From assembly GCA_016748015.1 (NCBI GenBank), contig JAAOMT010000591.1:729996-793995 (forward strand): a DNA stretch of 64,000 bases. The letters run 5' to 3'. The notes below the pieces were generated by a model. The model ran no database searches and was not told the origin of the DNA. It was given only the letters and a program-made list of their open reading frames with translations. Positions 10,935 to 23,013 of the stretch are shown piece after piece (the stretch's first letter is position 1; each line of letters starts with the position of its first letter). This DNA comes from Geosiphon pyriformis (lineage: Eukaryota; Glomeromycota; Glomeromycetes; Archaeosporales; Geosiphonaceae). The translations under genes and the position numbers were made by a program.

Positions 10935-11210
10935 TCAAACTTTGATGAAAATGATAATGCCATTCACTTCAAAAAAGAAGTCATCAATCTCATCAATAGG
11001 AGTTTTGGTGGCTTCATCAGCAGTTATGATCCTGGTGCTGGCAGTATGATTAACTCGGTGACCTAATTGGTCTATAAGTTGTTTTGTAATGATGCTGCCA
11101 GCTAATTCACTGTCTAGGATCAGTTTGATGAAGTGGCCATCAACTTTGGCATTAGTGTACATGGCAGTAATAAGTTTTTCTTCCAGAGCAGCTTCACTAA
11201 ATAACAGCAT
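10935..11210 (-). pseudogene. Element B aspartic protease
   Basis: Retropepsin-like domain in the Gag frame. The active-site loop reads 'LILDSELAGSIIT', where the family consensus is D-S/T-G. The Asp is kept but the Gly position is Glu. A flap-like segment 'TADEATKTPIDEIDDFFFEVNG' follows (shown in part). Active retropepsins dimerise and cut Gag-Pol. The same Glu occurs in family A copies (N-S-E), so it may be inherited and not damage. It sits between the Gag tail and the Cys-rich linker, and the frame changes after it. Confidence 0.75.
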
Positions 11211-11414
11211 GGTTAACAGTTCTTTGAGTTTAAATGGGAAGATGGTGTCCAGTGATTTGTTCTTGGTAATGGTAGCTGGTGAAATGTTGCTGGTAAGTGT
11301 TGGGTGTTGGTTGGTTTCCAGATTATTGAGTTGAGCATCTTCTGAGGTAACCAGTAGACTTAAATAGTTCTGGGAATTTGGGTTTTGGGTGTACCCAGTG
11401 CCTGAATTCTGTTG

Positions 11415-13577
11415 TCAAGATTCTGCTGGTTGTGTAGAAGAACTGGAGATCAGTTGGTGAACTACTATTAACAATTTCCAGCTTTGTTGGATTAATCTTG
11501 GCCTTTGAATTTTGTTTTGAAGTAAGTTCTGTGGTGGTGTTTGGATTTGCTGGGGCTGATAAATTACCTGTGGCTGTGGCTGATAAATGGGTTGCGACTG
11601 CAGCTGATAAATTGCTGATGTCATTAGTTGATAAACTGGTGCTTGATATACTGGTGGTTGATAAAGTGACAGCTGTATTATAGGTAGGTAATTTTGATAA
11701 TATGGCTCTGAGTTTGGTAGGTTATTTGGAATTTGAAACCAGCAATTGGGGTTTTTATATTGATTTCCCGATTGTTGGTTATTTAAATAATGGTGACAAT
11801 TGATTTGTAGGTGTTCTTGTTTACCACAATAGTGGCAAATATGCATTTCCTGTTGCCACTGTTGATTGGTCAACAATGATAGATATAATTAATTCTGGAA
11901 ACAATTTATGTTTCCAGAATTAGTGTGTTATTGTGGTGGTTAATAAATTGCATGATTGTCAACTAAGTATCCTTCTAATTTCTGATTGATAGAATCACTA
12001 AATTGTTTCAATTTGGAATTCAATTCAGATGATCTATTTATTACTAAATTAATGGCTTAAGCATGATTAGCTTCAAGTTCAGTGGCTTCAAAATCTTGGG
12101 CATTTGTGACAGCTGCTTGCAAGTCGATAGGATGCATTGGACATACGTGTTACAAGATGCTACTGTGTAATCCATGAATAAACTGATTTAGAATCTGGGC
12201 TACTGTGAAATAATTGGTGTTAATGGCTTGAATCTGACACAAATTTTTGTGGAAGTGTCCTAAGTAAGTGGTGACTGCTTCATTCTCTCCTTACTTGATG
12301 GTGGTGAAAGTGTTGACTAGGCAATTAATACTGTTATTATTACTGAAATATCCCAGGAATGCAATCTTGAATTCCTGAAATGTCTGAGATTTGGTGACTA
12401 GACTTTGATACCACAAGTCGGTGGTATTTTGTAAGAAATAGGGAATGGCTTGGAGTGCTTTCATGTCATTCTATCCGTTGGCTGTAATGATCTTTTCAAC
12501 ATCATTAAACCAGATCTGAACATCATCTTCTTTGCCAGTGAATTTCTCCAGTTTCACTATTGGAGTGTAGGCTATTGGGTCTAAGTTTAGTTGTTGAAGT
12601 TATTGTTGTGACTGTGGAAGTGGCTGCTGTGGTTGTTGAGGTGGTTGTAGTGACTGTTGTTGCTGTTCATCAATTAGTGGAGCTGAAAATGGATTGATCA
12701 CAATTACTAGAGGTAAATGTTGTTGATTATTAATATCAAGGTTTTGATCATTTTGATTGTGCTGCATTTGAAAATTTGGAGTTTCAATTTCTGGATTTTC
12801 TGAATTTAGATTTTGCTGAGTCTGAAAGTTTGGTGTTCTAATGTCTGGGTTTTCTGGGATCGGGTTCTGGTAAGTAAATTTTTGATCTTCAGATTTTTTT
12901 TCTTCTTTTTTCTGTTTTTCTTCCAATTCTGTTATTTCCCAGGGACTTGTGATTCTGAAATCTGGCTAAAGTGGCAGTAATCAAAATTCTAATGGCATTG
13001 GCAATTGCAATTTAAATCCTTCAAAATAATCACCATATGGTCCTAATAACTCTGCTTTTTGTTGTTTACTTTGAAATGGGAAGCATCCAAAGATTGATGT
13101 CTCATTTAATATGAATTTGTCTGTTGATAAGATGTTGATAGCACTTTCAGGCATATAATAATATGATAGATTGGTGGGTAATTCAACTTGGGTTTTCTTC
13201 CAATTGGGTGGTTGTATTTGTTTTGGTGTTACTGCTGGGGTTTGCAATTTTTCTTTGCCTTTATCTGCATAGGTGATGAGGAATTGTTGTTGTGTATACC
13301 TTTTAATGATTTGATTGATTTCCCTAATAATTGATGCAAAGCTGTAGTTTCTTGATAAGCTGGTATGTTGAAATAATTCTGTATAGAAGTTTTTCTTTGC
13401 TGATTCAATATTAACTGTTCCTCCTAAGCAATCTATTATTTTATTGTTAACATAACAGTTAAAGACTGATTTTGCTGGAAAATGATTATTGTTCAATCCT
13501 AATTGTTGACTGTACTGTTGAAATAAGGATTTGGCAAATCCTAAATAGTTTGTTTCTATGATTTCTGATTCTGCCAC
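11415..13577 (-). pseudogene. Element B Gag polyprotein (matrix/capsid/nucleocapsid)
   Basis: Structural Gag region starting at 'MAESEIIETNYLGFAKSL'. An N-terminal domain (13577-12981) is followed by an acidic/Asn-Gln-rich linker and a Gln/Pro run (12926-12600). A degraded capsid-like block (about 12600-12000) has readable pieces such as 'PYFLQNTTDLWYQSL' and 'EAVTTYLGHFHKNLCQI'. A CCHC knuckle 'CHYCGKQEHLQINC' (11840-11800) is followed by a Gln/Pro/Tyr-rich tail. All blocks share one reading frame. Stops appear where Trp or Gln is expected. Gag would assemble virus-like particles and bind element RNA in the cytoplasm. The reconstructed frame is not intact. Confidence 0.85.
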
Positions 13578-13620
13578 TTTTGGATGATTGTTGATGATGC
13601 TGGTTTTCTGTAGAATTATA

Positions 13621-13637
13621 CCTCACAAAGAGCACCA
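13621..13637 (-). promoter_or_regulatory. Primer-binding site of element B
   Basis: Two bases inside the 5' LTR, the minus strand reads TGGTGCTCTTTGTGAGG. TGG pairs with a tRNA CCA end, as expected for the primer-binding site of an LTR retrotransposon. I cannot name the tRNA. Confidence 0.7.
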
Positions 13638-13639
13638 AA

Positions 13640-14533
13640 TGTTATGAGTGATTATTTGGGGTCTTAAATCAAATAACAAATCTGTAACTTGGTGCTTAGT
13701 ATCTACTCTGATGGATGATGGTGGTAATATTGGTACGTTGTCTTTATCTGAAAGTTTTGATTAAAAGTTTTTTGTATAATGAACAGAGATTTAATAATGA
13801 TGTAATTGGTTGGTGAGTTGTGTTCCCAATTTCTGTTTTTAGCTTGGTGGCTGGTTTATTTTGGCAGTTGTGCTCTTCTAGTAAACTATCCGTTAATATA
13901 TATATAATTTTACCCTTATTTCTGGGTCTTTTACCAGACTATCCATGACGTTAATTACTCAGCACTTTAATTTCTTAATCAGTTAGTATACAACAATAAA
14001 ATCAAGAAAAAAAATAAAAGAAAATAAAAAAATGAGCCAAGACAATGTGCAAGTTAGTATCTGTCAATAGCCATGATCAAGAGCTATTGTTCCAGTGTGG
14101 TTAAGTATCACTTACTATTAACATAAAGTGTTGATAGTGGAGAGTGGATTGAAATGGTAAATAATTATTTATTAATATTTGTAAATAAAAAATTGCTTAG
14201 ATGAAATCTAAACTAAGAGGTCTCTAATACAAGAATTCTGCTTTTTTTATTTCTAACGTTATTACTATATATACATATTTGATGTTTTACAAGATTGCTC
14301 ACATTCTCGAGTGATGTGCTATGATTTTTTGAGCAATGTGCCCTAATTTTCTAATATTGCTCCATATTGCTGAGCAATGTGCTGTGTTTTCTGACATTGC
14401 TCTATATTATTGAGCAATGTGCTGTGATTTCTGTCATTGCTTTCCATTGTTGAGCAATGTGCTCATGTGCTAAATACTATTCACTTATTGGTCCATTATT
14501 TTCTCTCTATCTGTTTTCTTTTTATGAGTAACA
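13640..14533 (-). repeat. Element B 5' LTR
   Basis: Partner of the 4388-5260 LTR. In the first 173 aligned bases the two differ at 21 positions, with no indels, and all 21 differences are transitions. It carries one more complete 'TGAGCAATGTGCTGTG' unit than the 3' LTR. The outer edge (14533) abuts copy A2 directly. Confidence 0.92.
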
Positions 14534-17500
14534 TTGCTAAACATTTTCTTGAAGCAATTGGCAAAAAGAATGATGAGCCTTCTACAAGACCAATGACCAA
14601 TGTACATGGTAACAAGAAAAAAAGCCTGGGCATAGCCAAAACTATTCCTGTCTGCATTAATGATATCAGCATTGAAACAGATATAGAAGTATCTGAAGCA
14701 AAAGAGTACACCATCATTGTTGGTAATAAATGGCTTAAGAAAGCCAAAGCACTACTTGACTATGAACTTTGTAAGCTAACCATCAGATGTAGTAAAAAAC
14801 CCATTATAGTTAAATGCTGACATTGGACAACCTCTCTAGTACCCAAGCAGAACTAAGAAAAAGAACAATTAGATGAATCAAATAATAATGAAAGCAATGA
14901 TAAAGAAGATTAAGAAGAATCAGAAGAAACTACTGAACTCACTTATACCATCTTTACCAACAATAGCAAGCCACTGAACAATGTTAAAGCTGACAAAGAA
15001 GAAATTATGGTAAATGGCAAGCTGATCTGCTGGCCCTACTATGATATTCTCAGAAAAACCTTTGACAGAAAACCTGGCAAGAAAGCAAAATACAGTTATT
15101 GGTAATATGGTCTTTGTGCATAGTGCTGGTGTAATAAACCTTTGTATTTACCAAGTGATGAATGCAAATCCTGTCTAATCTATTACAAAGATTGGAAACC
15201 AATTAGCTTAATACTTCAAGAAAAACTTAAAGAGGTACAAAAGTTCTTTGAGAATGAACCACCTAAAATTTAATCATTAGTTATAGAACAAAAAGAACCT
15301 TTTCCTAAAGAAAGAAAAGTGGACATTGAAAATCTGTTGGCTAGAAATAATCTAGTTATCTCAAAAGAAAATGATATCCCTGGATGAACCCATGTGATAC
15401 AACACACCATTACTACCAAAGAAACTTGTCCCATTCATTTGAAGTCTTATCAATCCAATCGACATAATGATGAGTTTATCAAGAAAGAAATAAACCAGAT
15501 GAAAGATCTTGTATTTATACAAGAAACCAAGAGTGAATGGGTTTTTCCGGTTGTAGTAATATCCAAGAAAGATAGAACCCTACACTTCTGTGTTGACTAT
15601 TGCTAACTAAATGCCATCACTATAAGAGACATGTACCCACTTCCCAAAATTGATGCAATGCTAGATAAATTCAATAGTGCTGCTTTCTTCTCAACCATTG
15701 ACTTAACTGCTGGATTCTGGCAAGTAGAGATGGATCCAGAAAGCAGAAAGAAAACTGCCTTCATTACCAAGTATAGTACTTATAAATTTACTGTCATGCC
15801 TTTTGGTCTCATCAATGCTCCTTCCATCTTTTAATGCCTGATGGACAAAGTATTTGAATCAGTAAAAAAAAACTTTGTTCTGGTCTACTTAGATGACATA
15901 ATAGTCTACTCAAAAACCTGGAATGAACACCTTAAACATTTACAAAAAGTTTTTGACCTGCTCAGAAATGCTGGCCTCAAGATAAATCCAATCAAATCTT
16001 TCTTTGGACACCAATCCACTCAGTTCCTTGGTTATCTTGTTACAAAAGATGGAATCTTCCCTGACCCAATTAAAGTTTAAAAAGTTCAAAACATTAGACA
16101 ACCAATGAATGTTTCTGAACTACACTCTTTCTTTGGTTTGGTCTCTTACTATCACAAATTTATCAAGAATTTTTCCAAAATTGCCTTTCCTCTTAATCAG
16201 CTACTCTGGAAAAATGTCAATTATTACTGGGGCACTCATCAACAAAAGCTTTTGAAATTCTGAAGGAAAAACTTGTTACTGAATCAATTCTCAAACAACC
16301 TGATCTGGACCAACCTTTTATCCTCCACACTGATACATCTGGCTATGGACTTGGTGCTGTTCTTTTACAGAAAGATGAAAATGGCAGAGAATATGCCATA
16401 GCATATGCTGATAGATCTTTCACACCAGTAGAAAAAAACTATTCAGTTACTGAACAAGAATGTTTAGCAGTAGTTTGGGCTACTAGCTACTAGGATCAAT
16501 ATTTTCTTGGTGCAAAATTCTTAGTAGTAACAGATCATTAAGCCTTGGTTTGGCTGCACAAGAAAAAAAAGCTGGAACACAAATGAATAACTCACTGGAT
16601 ACTCCACTTAGATAAATTTGACTATGATATTTAACACTGTAAAAAAGCAAATCATCAAAATACAAATACTTTCTTTAGACTTACCATCCAGTAATAGTAC
16701 AACCTCTCAAACCAAACCAACTTAATTATTAGTAACTCCTTTACAAACAAACACAATAATGAACTTGGACAACTACTCTGCCTTAATAAAATTTTTGAGT
16801 AAAAAACAATACTCACCAGAATACACTTGACAGCAAAGAGAACATTTGCACAAATAATCAAATTTCTATTTGATCTGCCAGAACCAATTATACAAAAGAA
16901 ACAGAAAAAATCCTAACTGCCCCCAGAGAGTCATCAGATTTGAAAAAAGAGAAATTATAATATACAATATGCATACTGACCCATTAGCTGGACACTTTGG
17001 AAAAACAAAAACAATTCAGAAAACTTTAGCTCACTATTATTGGCCTACTTTGGAAAAAAATATTGCTGAATACATTAAAACTTGTGACATCTGCCAAAGA
17101 AGAGGCAAATCCAATCACAAAGAAAATATCCATCCAATCTCTGTTGGTCAACCATTTGACAGAATTGGTATAGATGTTGTTGGACTTTTAACAATAACTC
17201 TTGATGGCAACAGATACATTATTACAGCTACCAACTATCTTACAAAGTGGGTAGAAGCAAGAGCCACTCCAAATCAAACAGCAGTCTTAATAGCCAATTT
17301 TATTTATAAAGATATTATCTGCCATCATAACTGTCCCAAAAAACTTTTATTTAATAGAGAAAGAGCTTTTCTCAGTACACTGGTTGAAGAACTTTGCAGA
17401 AAAATGGGAATACATCATAAACTTTCCTCTCCTTATTACTCCCAAACAAATGGCTTAGTAGAACATTTCAATAGAACACTATGTGAAACCCTAACCAAAA

Positions 17501-18612
17501 CCAGTAAAGAAACAAACTTATAGAACAAAATACTGTCTTCAGCTTTGTTTGCTTATAAAACTGTGAATCATGACATAACAAGTTATGAACCTTTTTATCT
17601 GCTTTATAGATGCATGGCAACACTACCAATAGAAACTAACATTGAAACAATACCTTTTGAAGAGATTACAATAGGAAATTACAAAGACATTTTGCAAAAA
17701 AAACTTGGTACCATTCTTGACTCCTTGGTAGAAGCATGAATAATTGCTTTTAAAAAGATAAAACAGTTCCAAGAAAAGCTTAAAAGAAAGAAAACCTATA
17801 AAACATTTTCTTTAAGTGTTGATGATTTGGTATTGGAATACCATTCAAATAGAGACAATGTTTATGGTAATAAATTCTCTAGCCAGTAGAAAGGATCCTT
17901 TATAGTCAACAAAGTTTTGAACAATGGTTTTTATATTCTTCAAGATCAATCTGAAACAATCTTCAATGATTGTTCTGTTCATGGTACATGACTTAAGAAA
18001 TATTATAAACGACCTGATTGGCTGCCTGTTGTGGTAATACTGACTCAAATGATTAGCAAAAATCAAGTATAAATAAATACACCATTCCCAAAACAGAGGT
18101 ATTTTCAATTGACATGAACAATTATTTTCTGGATCAAACCATTCAAAACACTTTCTATACTTTTCATGAGTATTAGATCAAAAACTATCCAAATGCTACT
18201 CTGACCATTGGAAAACAAACCACCATAACTGATAACAGTGAAACACATACTATTATTAGACCAAAAAAAACCACTACCAGAAGAAAAAGAATTGGTAGTA
18301 AAATATATAAATATCTGTTAAAAAGTATAACAGCAGCTATACTTTCATCTTCCAACACAATTGGAAAAACACTTCAAGAAATCTTACCCATAGACAAAAA
18401 CTTGTCATATGAAAGGCAATTAGAACTCTATGGTCACCTTAGTGAAATCATAGAGGATATGAAACTCATGAAGAAAACAACTTCAGAGATACAAACAGAA
18501 ATTTTGGGCATTATACAATTAGATGTCCCAAGAGTTTTAACTATTGCTAAAAAAACCAAAACTTTAATACAAAGATTTGGTCTTCTGGATACAAAACTCA
18601 TTTTACTTTAAG
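14534..18612 (+). pseudogene. Gypsy family A copy A2, part 2 (protease to integrase tail)
   Basis: Continuation of the element interrupted at 4387. Order: post-protease (14534-14820); RT (15394-16080), with 'PLPKIDAMLDKFNSAAFFST' and intact Y-L-D-D at about 15888; RNase H (about 16310-16660), with Asp in 'HTDTSG', Glu in 'TEQECLAVVWA' and Asp in 'VTDH'; integrase (16771-17760), with 'HTDPLAGHFGKTK', 'CDICQRR', a first core Asp ('GIDVVG'), a second core Asp replaced by Asn ('LLFNRERAF') and the core Glu ('GLVEHFNRTL'). The tail domain ends at 18611. Many stops replace Gln/Trp codons, for example TAA at 15604. It is the best preserved family A pol. Confidence 0.88.
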
Positions 18613-19417
18613 TGTTATATACCTTATCCACAAAAGATTTCAACAAACTAGTTAGCTTTGAGTTAGATAAAACTCTTCCAATAGATTACACCATAAATAG
18701 CTTGATTTCACCAGAGCTCAATCTCTTTGGAGAGAATGATGTTATGGTTGAAACTTATACTTCTTATTAATTATCACATGTATTAGCCACTGATGTCACA
18801 TAAATTAGCCACTCTATTTTTAATAAGTGATCATTAATCTGATTATTGATCTGATTATTGACCTAGTCATTGACCTGATCATTGACCACTTTTAACAGCT
18901 ATATAAGTGATGAATCTCTTAGCTGTAGAAAGGCATGTAAGAATCAAAGAAATAAAGAAATAAAATAACAACTTCATCTCAATCCTTCTCTTATTGCTAA
19001 TTTCTCTTTCTTTACCTTCAAGTATCTGAACATTTTAAAGATAAAAGACTACTTGTTGGCATTTATCTATCCTTTTCCTGAAATATGTAATTGTAGCATT
19101 TGAAGACTATTGAATAAAACGTGACTGAAAAGTACATTTGATACCTGATATTAAATTCTAAGAATGCTAATGTGAAGCATAGAATTATACTAGACGTGAT
19201 CAATTGTTAACAGTATGGACTATCCTTCTACCTTCAGATTCCCCAGTTATCTTTTGAAAAGTATAGCAACTGAGATATTTTATAAGACTGATCTCGTACA
19301 TTGAATTTCTACTCATTCAATTCGCTCTTTGAAGTTGAATTCTCTTTGATTATTTCCATTACCCTACAATCCTGTTCTCCCTTGCTATCCATTAGCTTGT
19401 TACTTTAACCTGTAACA
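18613..19417 (+). repeat. 3' LTR of copy A2
   Basis: Starts TGTTATATACC right after the pol tail stop codon and ends CTGTAACA. It includes the 12-bp array (about 18829-18890), an 'aactatataag'-type TATA (about 18897-18905) and AAATAAA signals at 18952-18964. The right flank is a LINE RNase H fragment, so A2 probably inserted in that LINE. The left partner LTR is lost. Confidence 0.82.
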
Positions 19418-20106
19418 CTACTATTATTATGGATGAATGCAGGAACATTGATGCAGTCCAATGTAAAACATTGGGGATGCACAAGATAAATAACCAAATA
19501 CTAGATGATTTGGAAACAATACAAAGAGATTCTATTTACATTCAAATTCCTGACACTTTGTTGTCACAATAGAGAAGTGTATGAGCAAAGTTAAGACTCA
19601 GAAAGGTAATAAAAATATCAACAGATGGTTCACTGATAAAAGCTGGTTTTGAGAATGCTAGAGGAGCAGCTGCTTTTGTGACATATAAGATAGCAGCCAA
19701 ATTTGATATAGCAGTTAATAGAACATTATCATCAACAAAAACTGAGGCAAAAGCTGTATTATTGGCTTTGAAGGCAGTGCTTTACAAATGCAAACTGATA
19801 TTAAACACAGATAGTTAAGCAATAATGTCAACAGTTCAGAGATAATTGTTCAAAGATTCTCTCTTGTCTATTAGAAATTGGCTCAAAACTCTTAACTGGT
19901 GCATATAAAATGCAATTAAAGCAGTAATAAGTGAAAAAAGAATTGATTTCACCATAAACAAAATGGTTGTACACACTAGAATATCTGAGAATGAGATGAC
20001 TAATACATTAGCCAAAGAAACTACTAATCTTGACACAATAAGATAGATCTACAATACCAAAAATTTTAGCTATATTTCTTTTTGTAAAGGAGTAGATTTG
20101 GACTTA
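19418..20106 (+). pseudogene. LINE ORF2 3' end with RNase H domain
   Basis: Type I RNase H of a LINE ORF2, read in one frame with stops: 'KISTDGSLIKAGFENARGAA' (first catalytic Asp), 'SSTKTEAKAVLLALKAV' (Glu) and 'LILNTDS' (third Asp, followed by a stop where Gln is expected). It removes RNA from RNA-DNA hybrids during element copying. The 5' side is cut by the A2 LTR. Endonuclease and RT are absent. Confidence 0.75.
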
Positions 20107-22149
20107 AATAATGCTAGATAAATTCAATAATACTAAGCATACTCATACTTTTTCTCTCCTAATTTTCATGACCACAACTAAAGCTAAGAGTAAAAAAGTT
20201 TCAAATATTACTTTTTCTATAGTAACTAATAAAGTTTTAACATGAAAGGATTTCTTTGTTATTGAAGCAGCTAGACAAAACTTTCTGGCTACATTTTCTT
20301 TAAAAAATCTTAATGAAAAGCTGTCTTTAGTAGCTTTTAATTTATTTTCTTTGCCTTTGGCTGGTGGTTCTTTTCCAGTCAAAGTTCTTTCTAAAAGACA
20401 CACTTGGGTTAGTCCCAGTGTAGTCTTCACTACTTCTAAAAGCCCAAAGATTTTTAATAACAGACCAGTCAACAAGTTGGTCTTTCCTGCTCTCACAACT
20501 TCCACTAATACTACTACTACTACTTTAGCTTCATGAATGGCTGTAAAAGCAAAAAATTCAAAAAAACAGCAGCAGGCAGTTGCAACGACTATGGTCACAC
20601 CAAACTTTTTCATGGTTCCAAATGAGATCTTGGATAACATCTCCACAGCAGCAGTCAGCACTCTTTTTAATATGGATGGCAATAGTAATGACTTAACTTC
20701 TAATATAAAACAAGATCAATTACTGGCTGTGTTGTCTGATGTAGTGATCTCCAGATTTTCTCCTGCTATGGAAGCAAAACAGTTCATTATTTCAGATAAT
20801 CTTAAAGATTGGACTGATCAGATAGAAATAAAATTATCTACTCCTTTCCCAGTTTCTGGTGTTGCTAATGGAAATACTTGGGTGAATGTAAATGGTCGAC
20901 AAAAGTCCTCTGGGTGGGTGGCTTCTACTCTTGTGCCTAATGTCACATTCAAGATCAAGATGGCTCTTCTTAGTTCTTTGTTTCAGTTTCTGCCTGGTTG
21001 TATTGGGCTTAAGTCAGTTTTATGAGATGCTGTTAAGTTGTTTTGTGTGGAATTTGTATTTCAAGAGAATTTAACTGGTGCCACCAAAGTGGCCATTGGG
21101 AATAAGGTTTTCTTGACCACTCTTAAGATTGCACAGTCTTCTGGTGTGGCCTCTGTTTCTTCCTCTTTTTTGTTAATTGCACTTCATGATATATCTTTGG
21201 GTACTTCTTCTGATGACATCAAATCTGCTCTTGGCATTTTTGGTGTTGTCACTTCTGTTAAGTTGAAGCCTGCTGGCTTATGGCAATATGCTGTAGTTCA
21301 TTTCAAAGACATTTCTTTTGCTGCTGCTGCTCTTACTTACTGGTCTGTGTTAGTTAACCAAAGAGAAATTATTACCTTAAAAGATGCTTTTAAAGCCAAG
21401 TTGATTAATCTTCTTTTTGGCTGTACTGCCTTTGAGATTAGTGATTTGGTCTCTCAAATTGGTGGCTGTACCTGTTTTATTTCTCACTCTCCTAAGTCAT
21501 ACTGATATCAACATTTTGCTGTGATTATCTTTAATTTTTTGGAATCTTTGAACATTGCTGTTTTAAAAACTGGTATCTTATGTGGCTGCCACATCTGGTG
21601 GGAAACTCCTGGATGTTGCCACTGCTATAAATGTCAAGGTTTGGATCATTTGGCTTTAAAGTACAAGATGTTACCACCTCTTCCTCCCAAAGTCTTTTTC
21701 AATTTCTCTGGTGGTCCCAAAGTTTTCAAATTCTCATTTGCTGAATCCAGATTTTATGCCAAAGCTGCTGCCATTGTGATTCCTCCTGTTGTTGCTGCTG
21801 CTAATACAAACTTGAATCTTGGTGGTCCTCCCCCCCAACTACAACACTCATGTTGCCTGCTGCTTCTTCTGCTTTCAATATTGCTGTTAAAGCTAGGTTG
21901 GCTTCTCTGAAATCCCATCTTAGTGAACTGTCTTTGCTGATAAAATCTTTGGTTGAGCCTGTTGGTGCTCTGGTTGTTTTAGTTACCAAATTGTTGTCTA
22001 TTCCATCTGCTATAGATGTGTTAATTAAGAAAAGTGTGGCTGAATTTGCTGAGCAGAATAAAGACTTGGCTGTTGTTGCTATAATAATGCAAAAGAAAAT
22101 AACATGTCTGGAAAAGAAGTGTGAATGGGCCTGCTTGGAAGATGCAAAA
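20107..22149 (+). pseudogene. LINE family-1 ORF1
   Basis: ORF1 beginning with ATG at 20168, homologous along its length to the minus-strand ORF1 at 51363-53489. Shared landmarks: 'SKRHTWVSPSV' and 'IFNNRPVNKLVFP' (N-terminal), 'WVASTLVPNVTFKIKMA', an RRM-like region ('LGIFGVVTSVKLKPAGLWQY'), and a CCHC knuckle near 21625-21670 with 'CYKCQGLDHLALKY', where the last Cys is Tyr. A hydrophobic helix segment follows. Frames are broken by stops and at least one shift near 21.85 kb. ORF1 proteins coat LINE RNA. It is truncated and joined to an RNase H scrap at 22150. Confidence 0.85.
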
Positions 22150-22225
22150 AAGCAATAGAAATATCAACAAATAGCTTACTAGTAAAAGCTGGTTTTGAGA
22201 TGCATAAAATTAGAAAGAAAAACCC
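22150..22225 (+). pseudogene. LINE RNase H scrap fused to ORF1
   Basis: The sequence reads 'IEISTNSLLVKAGFE', matching 'IKISTDGSLIKAGFE' at 19.6 kb. It follows the ORF1 end directly, so the intervening ORF2 is deleted or the pieces were joined by recombination. Confidence 0.65.
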
Positions 22226-22427
22226 AAGATTCTAGTGAAGTTATAACTAAGTATGTCAAAGCAATCAGAAAGTTAATCAAGTAAGTAGACTCTAAAAGGA
22301 ACTGGACAGAAAAGCAAAAGATTTATTTCTTTACAAAAGGATTGAAAACTGATTTTTTCTATGCTCTTTGGCCCCTCCTGGCTCTAAAAAATAATTCCAC
22401 AATAGATATGACTATTGAACTTGCTGT
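22226..22427 (+). pseudogene. Gypsy family A Gag fragment
   Basis: Capsid-type Gag segment reading 'KYVKAIRKLIK' then 'RNWTEKQKIYFFTKGLKTDF' and 'YALWPLLALKNNST'. This resembles the Gag of arbuscular-mycorrhizal Gypsy elements as I remember them. It stops at 22427 (...GAACTTGC) where element X begins. The Gag frame resumes, inverted, at about 25305. Confidence 0.75.
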
Positions 22428-23013
22428 TACCGGAAGATTTTTACACTTTTCAATACAAAAATTACAACACATACAATAGAAATTAACATCAAAATCATGT
22501 GAAAAAGGCCTACATCATCACACTTAATCAACAAAATCAGCTGGCAATTTGGAAATAAATGATCAGCAATTAATCTAATTACAACAAAGAAATATGGCAC
22601 AATCCAACAGTTTAACTAAGTTGGATATAAAGAAATCTTGGCAAACTAAGAAACACCAATGGAAATGATTGATTGATGCATGTAATCAGATAACAACAGG
22701 TTTTGTTATGCTCCAAAATTCTCATATGCCCTTATTAGAACAATCTAACATTTCAGATCTGCAATCAATGGTTAAAAGTAGTTACCAAGAAATGTAATCA
22801 ATTGATCTACTTCTGATTATGTTGATCATAATCACAATTGGTATTATTGATTGACAATTAATGTTCTAGATCCAGCCATCTAAATCTGATCATCTAAAAA
22901 TCATTAGCTCTGAGAAAATAACATGCCAAATAAGCTTATCATAAATTGATTAATTAAATGTATATAAATAATTGATGTATTTTAAATAGTTCTAATATAG
23001 TATGTAGATCTGA
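22428..23013 (+). mobile_element. LTR-like insertion X, left part
   Basis: Begins TGTTACCGGAAG directly after the Gag sequence ...CTTGC. No coding signal. It is interpreted as the 5' part of an LTR-like insertion whose other end (...GGTAACA) lies at 25306 in inverted orientation, with TTGC duplicated at both junctions. The right boundary, at about 23013, is an inversion breakpoint. Confidence 0.55.

Larger units (their letters stand above)
4388..14533 (-). mobile_element. Gypsy element B: near-complete LTR retrotransposon with dUTPase
   Basis: A 10,146-bp Ty3/Gypsy-type element on the minus strand. It has LTRs of 894 bp (5') and 873 bp (3') with TGTTA...TAACA ends. A tRNA primer-binding site follows the 5' LTR and a polypurine tract precedes the 3' LTR. 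Internal order is Gag with CCHC knuckle, aspartic protease, Cys-rich linker, dUTPase, RT, RNase H, integrase. It is inserted in copy A2 with TTGC repeated on both sides (4384-4387 and 14534-14537). Gag-protease (13577-10935) shares one frame, and linker-to-RNase H (10449-7564) shares another. Many in-frame stops and lost catalytic residues show that it is dead. Confidence 0.92.

Noticed and set aside
20143-20682. 179-residue minus-strand protein
   Set aside because: It is the antisense shadow of LINE ORF1, whose plus-strand frame has clear family landmarks.
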